A stretch of 64,000 nucleotides of DNA, taken from contig NZ_BBDO01000007.1 in NCBI RefSeq assembly GCF_001316285.1, forward strand, positions 92,815-156,814, read 5' to 3'. Within the stretch, counting starts at the first letter, position 1. Each line of letters opens with the position of its first letter. Of the stretch, positions 21,914 to 32,345 are shown piece by piece. This DNA comes from Vulcanisaeta sp. JCM 16161 (lineage in GTDB: Archaea > Thermoproteota > Thermoprotei > Thermoproteales > Thermocladiaceae). The notes beneath the pieces are model-generated. The model worked only from the letters and a program-made list of their open reading frames with translations. It was not told the origin of the DNA and made no database searches. Both the position numbers and the translations under genes were made by a program.

Positions 21914-23375
21914 CAGCCTTCTCAACAACCTCTAATAGGCCCATGCGCCCATCCCTAAACACTAATTCATCCATTGGCTGTAGGTTCTTTGAGATTATGG
22001 CTTAAACTCCATCTTAGCCAGTATGTCCCTCTCAATATCAACACCTGGTGCGTACTCCTCAAGGACCAAGCCCTCACCCGTTAACCTGAAAACCGCCCTC
22101 TCGGTTATGTAAAGGACTTCCTTACCCATCTTAAGGCCGAGCCCGGCATTAAAGCCCACCTTATATGGTCTCCTCACAAACTTTATTATTGGCCCATCCC
22201 TAACTATGGCAAGCCTACCATTAATCACGGCAATATCCCTCTTACCCGCCGTGAAATGCCGCCCTCATACATTATGAATTGATCCGGCATTGGCAGTATC
22301 GCCTTGGGCGATACTGCAACTCCAAAATCATCATCGCTAAGTGCGATTCCACCCCAGGGCCCGACTCAACGGTTGTGACCACGTAATCCACAATACCCTC
22401 ACTCCTTATTATCCTCGCGGCCAGGCGGGTATCCCAATGCCGAGGTTAACGGCTATTGGCCTACCCAACCTCTCCACAAGTCTCACAAACTCAAGCACAA
22501 CCCTCCTGGCTATTACATACTCGAAGTCAGGTTTGTCATTATTGGGTAAACACGCATTACTAATTACAACGCGGCCGCAAATACTTGGATCATACTTAAC
22601 ACTGGCCGATTGGGTGTGGTACTCAGGTGGTGAGATCACTACGTAGTCGATTAATGGTCTTGGGACATGGACATCCCTGGGATTAACAAACCTACTAACA
22701 TAGAGCAACTGGGCAATCACAGTGCCAGGGTTTGGCCGGCCTTAACGGCCTGGGTTATCGCCAAGACAGACCCATAAATCGCCTCATCACTCATCGTTAA
22801 ATTACCAAACTCATCAGCGGTGCTACCCCTAATCAACCAACCCTAGGCTTTGGGCAGTCGTAGATAGGTACTCATCACCATTAACACTAACTAATTCAAC
22901 CCTGCACGTCCTCCTCTCCCTGGCCAAGTCATTTAAGTAAATACCGTCCTGCCTAGGGTCAAGGAATGTCCCAAGGCCAACCTTGGTTATTGTAGGTGTT
23001 CCAGAGGCCACACTCCTAAACCACCTAGTCGCAACACCAATGGGGAATGAGTAGGCCTCAACCCTATTCTCAATAACCAATCTTTGAAGTGATGGGGCCA
23101 CGCCGAAGAACGTAATCATGAAACCCCTGATGAAACCAAAATCACCATCAATAAGCATACGCTCAGCAACTAAGTCAAGCCCACGCCCCCTAGACGCAGG
23201 CAATGAATCAGTAACTATTAACAAATCACGTGGATGCCCTGTCTCCCTATACTTCTCATAAAGCTTAATGAGTATGTACTCAGGGGGTTGTTGCCATGTT
23301 AAAGCCCGAAACCGCAATAACATCACCATCCCTAATAACATCCAATGCCCTACTAATATCCACGACCTTGTCCAT
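21903..23375 (-). CDS. acyl-CoA:acetate/3-oxoacid CoA transferase, fused two-subunit type (about five frameshifts)
   Basis: Moves CoA between short-chain acids. Start ATG 23375 gives MDKVVDISRALDVIRDGDVI, then in other frames MATTPEYILIKLYEKYRETG, LLIVTDSLPASRGRGLDLVA, TKVGLGTFLDPRQDGIYLND, RVVLEFVRLVERLGRPIAVN with LGIGIPA, the catalytic-glutamate region VVTTVESGP (minus strand near 22380), and VGFNAGLGLKMGKEVLYITE. The C-terminal RDGRMGLLEVVEKAVRR ends at 21903. This order (alpha, then beta with E in VESG) is the YdiF/propionate CoA-transferase layout of about 500 aa. Five or so one-base breaks. The substrate cannot be told. Confidence 0.85.
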
Positions 23376-23536
23376 GATCAGATGAAATTAAATTCTCGAA
23401 ATTTATACCTTTATAAAAATGCATTTTTGCCTAATCCCTTGACAAACTATACTTGAATAAGTATGCGTGAAAATAAATAAATAAATGAGCACAACCACGA
23501 AACACAATCAACAAAAATGAAGATCGAAACAAAAAA

Positions 23537-23547
23537 GGTTAAAAAAG
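23537..23547 (+). promoter_or_regulatory. TATA-like box of tRNA-Leu
   Basis: GGTTAAAAAAG is centred about 28 bases before the tRNA 5' end. Confidence 0.5.
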
Positions 23548-23569
23548 ACCGTGAATACTAACTAACCCT

Positions 23570-23657
23570 GCGGGGGTGCCCGAGCCTGGTCAAAGGGGGC
23601 GGACTCAAGATCCGCTGGCGAAGGCCTGCGTGGGTTCGAATCCCACCCCCCGCACCA
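23570..23657 (+). tRNA. tRNA-Leu (CAA)
   Basis: Class II tRNA of 88 bases. Acceptor GCGGGGG pairs with CCCCCGC, followed by A73 and encoded CCA (23655-23657). The anticodon stem GGCGGA/TCCGC brackets loop CTCAAGA, so the anticodon is CAA (23606-23608). A long variable arm (TGGCGAAGGCCTGCG) and T arm GTGGGTTCGAATCCCAC are intact. No intron is seen. Both flanks hold gene remnants on the right side, which makes this a possible integration target. Confidence 0.93.
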
Positions 23658-23678
23658 GGAATTGATTTATCACGAGAT

Positions 23679-23900
23679 CTAGATTATTAAGTCATATTTT
23701 GCACAGTTGGTTTCATGTAATAGGCCTGCGTTGGTTAGTATTTCTGGGTGCTTTTTCCAATAGTATATTGCCATTAATACGCCTATTATTAACAATGTAA
23801 AGCTGAATAATACTGCTACGTTATATGGATATGGTGGTAGTGGGTATACACTATAGAAGAATACTACGGCGCCCAAGATCGAGGCGATTATGGGTACCAA
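23679..23900 (-). pseudogene. C-terminal fragment of an APC-type amino acid permease
   Basis: 73 codons: two membrane helices (VPIIASILGAVVFFYSVYPL and VLFSFTLLIIGVLMAIYYW) and a short soluble tail. The proline/tyrosine loop between the helices and the terminal helix pattern resemble the last two segments of archaeal amino acid-polyamine permeases. No upstream part of such a gene follows on the minus strand, so it is a tail without a body. It could alternatively be a small stand-alone membrane protein. Confidence 0.45.
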
Positions 23901-23932
23901 ACCATGCTTAAGCCAAGAGAACTGGCGCTGGG

Positions 23933-24028
23933 GGTGTTATTTGTGTTGGCGGTGGTTCAATGATTGACCTTATTAAGTACGTTGGCATAAACCTAGGTCT
24001 TAGGGCATGTCTATCCGAGGTGGGCTGA
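23933..24028 (+). pseudogene. possible fragment of a glycerol-1-phosphate dehydrogenase-like gene
   Basis: Thirty-one codons read GVICVGGGSMIDLIKYVGIN followed by LGLRA. The GVGGG-x-x-ID-x-x-KY pattern is the NAD-binding core of the G1P dehydrogenase/iron alcohol dehydrogenase fold. Neither end continues in any frame. Low certainty because it is short. Confidence 0.35.
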
Positions 24029-24139
24029 AAAATTGCTTAGGTATATTGGTGTTGTTTAGTCGTGATTAGCCATAATGCATGTTAATAAATAATGCTTAAA
24101 AGTCGAGCGCAGTCACTCACGTGATGAGCCTTGAAAAAA

Positions 24140-25052
24140 ATGAGTAAGGAGGGTACGTGGTTTATTGAGTTTAATACTCCATTTAGTTACCATGTTAGGG
24201 GTATTAGGAGGGTTTTGTATAGTGGTGTTACTAAGTATCAGAGGATTGCCATTGTTGAGTTTGAGGACTTGGGTAAGGCATTGGTGCTCGATGGTAAGAT
24301 ACAAAGTTCGCTATATGATGAATTCGTTTATCACGAGTCACTCGTTCACCCAGCAATGATTACTCACCCACATCCGAGGAAGGTACTCATTCTTGGCGGC
24401 GGTGAGGGTGCCACAGCTAGGGAGGTGCTTAAGCATAGGGGTGTTGAGGAGGTAATTATGGTCGATATTGATGATGAGGTAATTAGGCTTGTTAAGGAGT
24501 ATTTACCAGAGATGAGTCAGGGCGCGTTTGATAATCCAAAACTTAAGCTCATACTTCAGGATGGTAGGAAATTCCTCGAGGAGTCAAGGGATAGGTATGA
24601 CGTGATAGTACTGGACCTGACAGACCCGCTCGAGGGTGGTCCGTCATACCTACTATACACGATTGAGTTTTACAGCATTGTTAAGGATAGCTGAGTGATG
24701 ATGGTATAATGGTGACACAGGCGACATCAACATCATACTCACTCAGGACATTCGCCACGATCTACAGGACCGTTGCCTCGGTATTCCCAATAACCAGGGC
24801 TTACCAGGTATACATGCATTCCTACGATAGTACGTGGGGCTTCGTAATTGGGTCTAAGAGATACGACCCAGCGGCATTAACGCCGGATGAGGTTAATAAT
24901 AGGATTAGGGAGAGAATAGGTGGGGAGCTTAAGTTCTATGAGGGTGACATTCATAGGGCATTGTTCATACTGCCAAAGCACATAAGGCTGTGTTGAGTGA
25001 TGAGTCAATAAAGCCGGCAACCGATAAAAACCCAACATTCCTACCAGCGTGA
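24140..25052 (+). CDS. speE: spermidine synthase-like aminopropyltransferase (two frameshifts)
   Basis: Transfers the aminopropyl group of decarboxylated SAM to a polyamine. It shows GTWFIEFNTPFSYHVRGIRR, LVLDGKIQSSLYDEFVYHES, SAM-binding LILGGGEGATAREVLKH, VDIDDEVIRLVKEYLP, and the catalytic-site LDLTDPLEGGPSYLLYTIEF. A second frame continues TQATSTSYSLRTFATIYR and SYDSTWGFVIGSKRYDP, and a third ends VLSDESIKPATDKNPTFLPA at 25052. Breaks occur near 24695 and 24988. About 300 aa. The ATG at 24124 would be in frame if one A of the seven-A run were extra. Long-chain polyamines in thermophiles are made by this family. Confidence 0.88.
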
Positions 25053-25164
25053 TTATTAATCCATTGTTAGTTAATTATTTAAGTTAATGCGTAATTACTT
25101 GATAAATTTCTAAAAATATTCTAATAAAATTTATTAATATATTTCATAACTATTGATAATAAAT

Positions 25165-26494
25165 ATGAGTGGTGAGGACGTTAGTAGGGTTGTTCGTGAG
25201 CATTTATTTGGTACCTGGCGTAGGCAGAGGGGTTGGGAGCCATTGAATGTTGTTAGGGCTGATGGTGTTTACTTCTATGATTCCCAGGGCAGGAAGTACC
25301 TGGACTTCTCCTCGCAACTAGTCAATGTCAATCTTGGTTATGGTAATGAGAGCGTGATCAATGCAATCAAGAGGCAGTTAGAGACTCTGCAGTACATATC
25401 GCCGGCCTTCGCGACTGAGGCGAGGGCTAGGGCCGCCAGGGCATTGCTCGAGATAATGCCCGAGGGCCTTACCAAGTTCTTCTTCTCCACGTCAGGCACG
25501 GAGGCTAATGAGGCTGCGGTTAAGATCGCAAGGCTTTACAAGAAGCCTGCTTACAAAATAATTGTTAGGTATAGGTCGTACCACGGTTCAACACTTGCCT
25601 CAATATCAATGACGGGTGACTATAGGCGTTGGTTTGTGGAGCCACACACAATGCATGGCGTTGTTAGGGTACCTGAACCGTACTGCTATAGGTGCCCACT
25701 CGGTCTTAAATACCCCGAGTGTGGCTTGGCATGTGTTAATTACGTGGATTACGTAATCAAGAATGAGAAGAATGTTGCCGCAATACTTGTTGAACCAATA
25801 ACCGGTACTAACGGCGTTGTTGTTCCACCTAAGGAGTACCTGCCAACGCTTAAGAAGGTCGCTGAGGAGAATGACGTATTATTCATTGCGGATGAGGTAA
25901 TGACTGGTTGGGGCCGTGTCGGTGATTGGTGGGCCGTGAACCTATGGGGCGTTAAGCCTGACGTGCTTACAACGGCTAAGGGTGCGTCGGCCTCGTACGT
26001 ACCCATTGGAATAACGGCTGTGAGTAAGAAAATAGCTGATTACTTCGAGGATGAGTTCTTCGCACATGGACATACCTTCGAGGCGCACCCAGTCTCCCTG
26101 GCCGCAATACCCGCGGTCATTGAGGAGTACAGGAGGCTTGACTTGCTTAGTCATGTTAGGGCCATGGGCGAGTACCTTGCGAAGAGGCTTGAGGAGTTGA
26201 AGGAGAGACACAGGAGCATAGGCGACGTTAGGGTGTTGGCCTATTCTGGGCAATTGAATTTATTAAGGACAGCAGGAAGACCCCCTTTGGTACATACGAC
26301 GATAAGTATAGGGGCGTGGCTACGCCAGTTGATAGGGTTGCTGCTGAGCTGCTTAGCATGGGTGTTTACGTGTTTAATGGTCCATCCTGGTTCATAATAG
26401 CGCCACCCTGATAATAACGAGGGAGCAGATTGATGAGGGTATTGAGAAGATAGATCAGGTAGTTAGGAAGCTCGATGAGCAATATCAGGGTTAG
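25165..26494 (+). CDS. class III (PLP) aminotransferase (frameshifts near 26240 and 26408)
   Basis: Fold-type I PLP enzyme. It shows FYDSQGRKYLDFSSQLVNVN, FFFSTSGTEANEAAVKIARL (PLP phosphate cup), YRSYHGSTLASISMTGDYRR, ILVEPITGTNGVVVPPKEY, LFIADEVMTGWGRVGDWWAV (the cofactor aspartate), and LTTAKGASASYVPIGI with the Schiff-base lysine. A four-cysteine insert (PYCYRCPLGLKYPECGLACV) is unusual and typical of a thermophile subgroup. Past 26240 the other frame reads FIKDSRKTPFGTYDDKYRGV and ends QVVRKLDEQYQG at 26494. The substrate is probably an omega-amino acid or diamine; its position after speE suggests polyamine or GABA-type metabolism (inference). Confidence 0.85.
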
Positions 26495-26502
26495 TGATTA
26501 CG

Positions 26503-27345
26503 TTAATTCAATTTCCTACTAACAACCAGGAATGTGGTGGCCACATACTTAAATGGTATGTGCTTACCCAGAATATTATCAAGCGAGTAAAGCAGTGATG
26601 CCACTTTCGTGATTTTACCACCGCTCCACTGGTGTATCCTGGATGGGATTACATTGGATAGTACATGAATACCCTTCAGACTCACCACCTCAAACCCGTA
26701 ATTACTCAATATACTTAGTATTTCCTTAACAGTGAAGAACCTAAGCGGTATTGCCTCACTGCCATGGCCATACCAATAACCAACATGGCCCTTACCACTA
26801 ATTAAGCCCTTGAGGAAGCCCCTTATTGACACACCACCGAGCAACGCCTCATAAGCCATGTCGGGACAAACCAGGTTATCAACATCAAACAGTAAATAAC
26901 CGCCACTACCTAGAACCCTTGAGACCTCCCTAAAGGCCTCCTCAGACCTCACAATATGATTGAACACACTACCGTAGGCAATGACAGCGTCAAAATAACC
27001 ATCCCTAAACGGTAGCTTGACAGCATCACCCTGCACAGGATCGCTACACCTACTCGACCTGACACACTTAATGAGGGATGCACGGGATATGTCGAGGCTA
27101 ATTACGTGGTATCCACGTCTCCTAAGCAGCATCGTCCAAATACCAGTACCGCTTCCAAGGTCGAGAACCTTACTATGTATTTTAACCCCATCGAAGTAAT
27201 TCCTGAAGATTTCATACAACTCATTATATACATGCCTATAGTACTGGGAGAGTCTAAGGAAGACCCTTTCATAGACAGGGGCTAATTCGTCATAGACTGT
27301 GCTTACAATTGATTCGTAACTAGATGATTGATCGTCACCCTCCAC
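26503..27345 (-). CDS. class I SAM-dependent methyltransferase, intact
   Basis: 280 aa, unbroken. Motif I is KVLDLGSGTGIWTMLLRRRG, with acidic loop ISLDISRASLIKC, motif II FDAVIAYGSVFNHI, and motif III region VLGSGGYLLFDVDNLV. The layout is that of UbiE/COQ5-like methyltransferases. The C-terminal half (FFTVKEILSILSNYGFEVVS) is the usual substrate-side end. The acceptor is not predictable. It converges with the aminotransferase, 8 bases apart. Confidence 0.8.
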   Translation of the reverse strand: MEGDDQSSSYESIVSTVYDELAPVYERVFLRLSQYYRHVYNELYEIFRNYFDGVKIHSKVLDLGSGTGIWTMLLRRRGYHVISLDISRASLIKCVRSSRCSDPVQGDAVKLPFRDGYFDAVIAYGSVFNHIVRSEEAFREVSRVLGSGGYLLFDVDNLVCPDMAYEALLGGVSIRGFLKGLISGKGHVGYWYGHGSEAIPLRFFTVKEILSILSNYGFEVVSLKGIHVLSNVIPSRIHQWSGGKITKVASLLYSLDNILGKHIPFKYVATTFLVVSRKLN

Positions 27346-27525
27346 CTTAACCTCCCAATTAATGATTAAGTGTCTCTGGTTTAATAAAGTCTTCTACCGC
27401 ATAAATATAATATATATCTCACATTTTTCATGGTTGTTTTGTAAAATATGTGTTAAAGAAGCTACATCATATGATGTTCCGTAGAAATAAAAAATTTTAT
27501 AAATCAACGACCTAGTAGGACTGCG

Positions 27526-28283
27526 ATGTCGCAAGACGCTGTTGAGGAGAGGATTAGGAGGGGATTATCACTTATTAACGCCTGCGACAACAATGGGGTA
27601 ACATGTAGGTTACTTGGTGGAGTTGCGGTAGTTACCTAGTACGTGATGTATACGCGGAAGCACCCATACTACTGCATGAGCCTAAGGATATTGATATAGC
27701 GGCGCATAGGAGGGATTCGGGTAGGCTTACGAGGATTTTTGAGGGGGTTGGTCTAAAGGCCGATGCTAGGTTTAATGCACTCCATGGTGCCGAGAGACTC
27801 AGGTTCTTTGACACGCTGATGAACGTGAGAGTTGATGTTTTCCTGGACATCTTTAGGGAGAGCCACGTAATAGAGCTTAAGGATAGGCTTGAGAGGTTCA
27901 GCCCAACACTACCACCGAGCGACCTACTAATGACCAAGTTCCAGATATGGGAGATTAATGAGAAGGACCTCAAGGACATAATAGCAATGCTATACAAGTT
28001 TGAGCTAGGCGATAGGGATGACATGAATACCATAGATCTCGGTAGAATAATAGAATTAACATCAGACAACTGGGGATTATACAAGACAACCACTGTTAAC
28101 CTGGACAGGACAATAAATTACATGAATAATGCAGACCTGCCAAGTAAGGTCAAGGACAGGGTAATGAGCAATATAGATAGGTTAAGGCAATCAATAGAGA
28201 AGGCTCCAAAATCCATGAAGTGGAAGATGAGGGCTGCAATCGGTGAGAGGGTTAGGTGGTACGAGACACCTGAGGAGGCTTAA
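27526..28283 (+). CDS. nucleotidyltransferase-fold protein (AbiEii/MNT-like), one frameshift
   Basis: About 252 aa. N-terminal helix MSQDAVEERIRRGLSLI, then RLLGGVAV and, after an indel near 27632, YLVRDVYAEAPILLHEPKDI continuing DIAAHRRD. The GG...KDIDI arrangement is the pol-beta-like nucleotidyltransferase signature of AbiEii and related proteins. Further blocks are LMNVRVDVFLDIFRE (a possible third acidic residue) and LPPSDLLMTKFQIWEINEKD, a block common in this group. Members include toxin parts of two-gene systems, but no partner gene is adjacent, so the function is open. Confidence 0.6.
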
Positions 28284-28346
28284 AATTGCACTTTCTATTA
28301 AATTAAATGGAAAGAAGGATTTTCATTCGAAATAGAAAGATAAGGC

Positions 28347-28356
28347 ATATAAAATC
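28347..28356 (+). promoter_or_regulatory. TATA-like box of the DUF996 gene
   Basis: CATATAAAAT lies about 27 bases before ATG 28379, consistent with a leaderless mRNA. Confidence 0.55.
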
Positions 28357-28378
28357 GTGTTAGTGTATTAGGAATTAC

Positions 28379-28957
28379 ATGGATTTTGATACAGCAAAGA
28401 CACTAGCCGGCATAGGAGCTATACTGGCGGGCTTTGGCATGTTTACACATGGTATATTGACCATAGTAGGTATTGTACTATTCCTCATAGGCATGATAAA
28501 TCTAGCCGAGTACTTCAACGACGATGAACTCAAGTCAAATATTATTCATTGGTTCATATTCGCTCTAATAGCAGCTATCGTAATTGTGATTGGGGCATTC
28601 ATATTCGTACTAAATGCGGGATTATTACTTAGTCACCTCTTAACACTAGCACAGCCAAACATCCCATACCCACAGTCATTACTGCCAACATTACTACCCA
28701 TAATAGCAACGGCAGCAATAATCATGGCATTAGCAGGAGTGTTCTACGTAGTATCAGCAGTATACCTACGCAAGGCAATGAAGAATATATACACGCACAC
28801 AGGCGAGAACCTCCTAAATACTGGCGGACTGCTCTACCTAATAGGCGCAGTATTAACATTCATAGTGATAGGCCTAGCAATAATCCTAGTGGCATGGATC
28901 ATAATAGGCATTGCAATACTCACAGCAAAACCAATGGGCAAGACGCAAAATATTTAA
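28379..28957 (+). CDS. DUF996 family membrane protein
   Basis: 192 aa, intact, with five or six membrane helices: GIGAILAGFGMFTHGILTIV, GIVLFLIGMINLAEYF, IHWFIFALIAAIVIVIGAFI, LLPTLLPIIATAAIIMALAG, and a closing VLTFIVIGLAIILVAWIIIG. The paired glycine-rich helices, the 'LLxxGGLLYLIGA' segment and the length fit DUF996, an archaeal membrane family of unknown function. It starts a run of three membrane or surface genes on the same strand. Confidence 0.75.
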   Translation: MDFDTAKTLAGIGAILAGFGMFTHGILTIVGIVLFLIGMINLAEYFNDDELKSNIIHWFIFALIAAIVIVIGAFIFVLNAGLLLSHLLTLAQPNIPYPQSLLPTLLPIIATAAIIMALAGVFYVVSAVYLRKAMKNIYTHTGENLLNTGGLLYLIGAVLTFIVIGLAIILVAWIIIGIAILTAKPMGKTQNI

Positions 28958-28983
28958 TAGGAGCTTAAATAAGTAAACATTTA

Positions 28984-30477
28984 ATGGCACACCAAGGAAT
29001 TAACATTATGACTATTCTAAATAATAATAGGTTATTACTTATTGTTGCCATAGCACTAATAATTCTTGATGCCTACATAATATACGTCCATACTCTAGGG
29101 AGTCCATTACCATACACAAAGGTGTTGGGAGACCTAGGCCCGTATATTGTAGTTAGCATCCATAATAATGACCTACTACTATATAGCGGAATACAAAAAG
29201 CATCATATACCACCAAGCACATGTACATCAATAAATACATTGTTAGTATCAAGGATTATGACATATCGAGTAATAGACAATTATGGGTTACGAGCATAAC
29301 GGCCAACACAATAACAATATTAATGCCACAATTCGACATCATCAATAACACATTATTTATGTTAAGTTATGGTGAGTATTTAACCCACCCACTTATCGAA
29401 ACGATTATAAATGTAACGGTAATAAATATACCGACTGGAGACGTAATAAACTCCACGGCAATAGCAAGCACTTACTATCCCTTCACAACTGGCATAATTG
29501 ATAATTCCATATACCTATTCACATTCCCACCCACGGGAAAAGATATAATGAACCTCACATACTACGGGCTCATGGATCGACCTCCCTACGTGATCATGCT
29601 CTGGAACCGCACATTCACCAACATCTGTGGGCCATACAACACATCAGCTCATAAATATATACGTTTTCAATAATTACCTGCTCATAACCATACCATGCAA
29701 TTCATCATTACGCATATACCTACTCAATAAAACAAGCGGTGAACTAATAATGAGCACGCTCATAGCAATCAATAAAAGCGTAGTCCATGTCTTTGGACTT
29801 CTCAATAACACGATCGTTTACAAATGCGGATCGCAAATATGTGGTCTAAACATAATTAATCACAGTATCTGGACGGTACCAATAAATGGTGATTTAATAT
29901 CAGTAGGCATTTATGGAAATAAGGCCTTAGCCCTGGTGCTTTTGAATAATACGATATGGCTAGACACCATTAATCAGGATGGGTCGTTAATACTACGTAA
30001 AAGCATATGGAGAGACCTAAGTGCGCTTAATTCGTATTGCTACATAGATGTTTACCAATATTCGGCAGGTATACTTCAATTAACGAGAAACATGTTCTTA
30101 ATAACGGTGGGTCCCTTCGCCTTCAGCTCCTACAATCTAAATTATTATTGTTTACCTGTGCTGTACATGATCGTGAATATCAATAATAGTGAAGAGGTGA
30201 TGAGATTAATTAGGTTTGATTGGTCGGGAGGTATATACGGTATCATCCATCATTGTACATAGACTATGTGAGTAATCATAGCGTCATATATTCGTTATGT
30301 AGCGGTGGTCACTGCATTAGGTACTTAACAACGCCTAATGCATTAATCAATGATTGGTGGTATTACGTAATCTTTGACTCGCAATACCCAATAATCATGA
30401 TAACAATAACATGGATAGCACTTATAGCAATTGTAGTAATAAAACCATACCTAACGAAGAATAAACTCAGAAATTAA
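28984..30477 (+). CDS. membrane-anchored surface protein, about 498 aa (two frameshifts)
   Basis: N-terminal membrane helix (LLLIVAIALIILDAYIIYV), a long extracytoplasmic region rich in N-x-S/T sequons and beta strands, and a C-terminal membrane helix (IIMITITWIALIAIVVIKPY) with a basic tail (LTKNKLRN). Repeating strand-turn units such as IVSIKDYDISSNRQLWVTSI and KCGSQICGLNIINHSIWTVP resemble a PQQ-type beta propeller (inference). Breaks occur near 29650 and 30230. It is unusually AT-rich. Probably a lineage-specific cell-envelope protein; no ligand or enzyme motif is seen. Confidence 0.6.
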
Positions 30478-30649
30478 TGATGTAACGCACATCTGCGAAC
30501 AAGGAATTACTTAATTATTAATCAGCGCGTTGATAATATCAATATTGCCTACTCAATACAACTTAGGTGGTATGTGATCTACGGAACACCACCAACAACC
30601 CAAAATTTAGTTAGGGATAAAAGGGGCGGGTTATGAGTAGATTAGTAAT

Positions 30650-31386
30650 ATGAGGCTTTCATACACATTGCTGATTATAGTGCTGGTTCTCATATCTTCA
30701 GTAACTACATACTATGCGTACCAATACCTAACGAAGCCGATATATTGCATGTGCCCCGCGGTATTTCTCAATGAGGTCTATAATACTTACGTTTATTACA
30801 ACAACAAATTGATCTATCACGAGTGGTATTTCGAGGCTTGGCCGACACCCTGTTGCGATAATTTCCCAGGGTTAAAACCACCAATAACCTTCATCGGCAT
30901 AGTTAACGAAACAACATGCATAGAAATAACGGGAATAACCCACCACCTGGTATCGTCAATTACACATGCATGATAGCCCACAGCGGTAATGCCATGATCA
31001 TAATACCAACGAGGATAGTAGCCCAGGAGGATAGGGCGTGCAGTATTGAGAGGCTACTGCAGAGATTCCTCACTTATAACGAAATGGGCCTAGGCACACT
31101 GTATGGAAATACGCAAACCCTAATAACGGGCATACCAATCATTAAGGAGTTCATAGGCAATAACAGGGTCTTCCTAATCAGCCAGGAATTCATAACAAAC
31201 ACGACAAAGGCTAGCCACTACCTAATTGTTTACGTTTCGGGAATCGAATTAAAGATAAGCGTTGAATCAATAGGCATAAGGACTGGTATGACGCAGGAGA
31301 TAGGAACAATAACCGTGCAGTACTACTACTCAACAAACATTAATGAGACCAACACAATAATCATAATGCTAACGCCAAGGCAGTGA
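30650..31386 (+). CDS. membrane-anchored secreted protein (frameshift near 30930)
   Basis: An N-terminal hydrophobic helix (YTLLIIVLVLISSVTTYYAY) acts as signal anchor. The outside region has six cysteines in the first 110 residues, including CMCPAVF and PTPCCDN, suggesting disulfides as in other Thermoproteales secreted proteins. The second frame continues NNPPPGIVNYTCMIAHSGNA and ends in beta strands (ISVESIGIRTGMTQEIGTIT). About 240 aa. Same strand and composition as the two preceding genes. Not recognised. Confidence 0.55.
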
Positions 31387-31407
31387 ACTATACATCAATG
31401 TTATTAC

Positions 31408-31845
31408 TCACGGCATAATCATACAGCTAAGGGCAATCCTCAACAAATCCCTGTAAAGCGCCTTAGCCAGGATTTCACGAAGAACATCAATAGAGACCTG
31501 TGAATAATTATGCACGAGGACGTTCCTAAAGCCTATCATCCTCCTAAAGACCCTTGAGTCATCATCACTTATAATACTGACTTGGCCTAAGTAAATGGGT
31601 ACCTCGGAGTACGTTGATGGTGCCTTAAGGCCCTTCTCAACCATTATGTGCGAGCCCATGTCGATTAACGCCTTTATTGCGATCTGAAGCATGTGTAATG
31701 TGGCGTTCAGTAGCACATAATCATTAATTAACTCATTAACGCCATACCTGGAGACCAGGGCATCGACCTCATCAACATTCCTCTTAATAATAGCCAATAA
31801 ATCACTTAAACGACCCACGCAACTCACCAACCTCCTCCTAATCAA
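31408..31845 (-). CDS. HepT-like HEPN domain toxin
   Basis: Helical HEPN protein. The motif FRNVLVHNYSQV (R-x4-H-x-Y, about residues 118-129) is the RNase or target site of HepT toxins. N-terminal helices are RLVSCVGRLSDLLAIIKRNV and NDYVLLNATLHMLQIAIKAL. It is a partner of the MntA-like nucleotidyltransferase immediately upstream. In the known MntA-HepT system MntA blocks HepT by adding AMPs to the tyrosine of H-x-Y, which is present here. No stop separates it from MntA in this frame. The start is uncertain: TTG 31845 gives MIRRRLVSCVG. Confidence 0.7.
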   Translation of the reverse strand: MIRRRLVSCVGRLSDLLAIIKRNVDEVDALVSRYGVNELINDYVLLNATLHMLQIAIKALIDMGSHIMVEKGLKAPSTYSEVPIYLGQVSIISDDDSRVFRRMIGFRNVLVHNYSQVSIDVLREILAKALYRDLLRIALSCMIMP

Positions 31846-32288
31846 CCCATTAAATCCATTGGCCCGTAAAAACACTTGATAATCACCGTAAAGGCTGGCT
31901 GCCCTAACAACCTCCCTAATGAATACCCCACGGTCACCAACGTAAACAGGCACGCCCTGCGTCAAAGCCTAAACCTAACCTCAAAGGGTAGCAATGGGTC
32001 ATTAAGCACGGCAACGTCAACCCTATCCTCAGGAAAGCCCAGCGCCAGTGCAAGGTCGCTAACAAGCATGGGCAGCGCATCAATAACGTTAACACCGTCC
32101 CTAAACATAACCGCAACATCCACATCACTAAGAGGACCAAACACACCATAAACCAGGGAACCGTAAAGCACGGCAAAGTGAATAAAATCCTTATAATAAT
32201 TATTAGTAATCACATCTCTAACAACACCCAACACCCTAAGGCACTCCTCACCACATACACCCATCAAAGCCAATAAAACAACAACCAA
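31846..32288 (-). CDS. MntA-like minimal nucleotidyltransferase antitoxin (one frameshift)
   Basis: Pol-beta fold antitoxin of the MntA-HepT pair. The signature LYGSLVYGVFGPLSDVDVAV (G-S-x10-D-x-D) and the third acidic strand DRVDVAVLND are present. A break near 31963 moves the C-terminal part (ALTQGVPVYVGDRGVFIREV, then SLYGDYQVFLRANG) into the frame that then runs straight into HepT. The end coordinate is therefore approximate. The start could also be further inside, since MVVVLLALMGVCGEE precedes the first conserved helix. Confidence 0.7.
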
Positions 32289-32345
32289 TTTAAAAGGACT
32301 ATTTATTGCTTAACAAATAAAACAACAACAACATTTTAAACAAAA

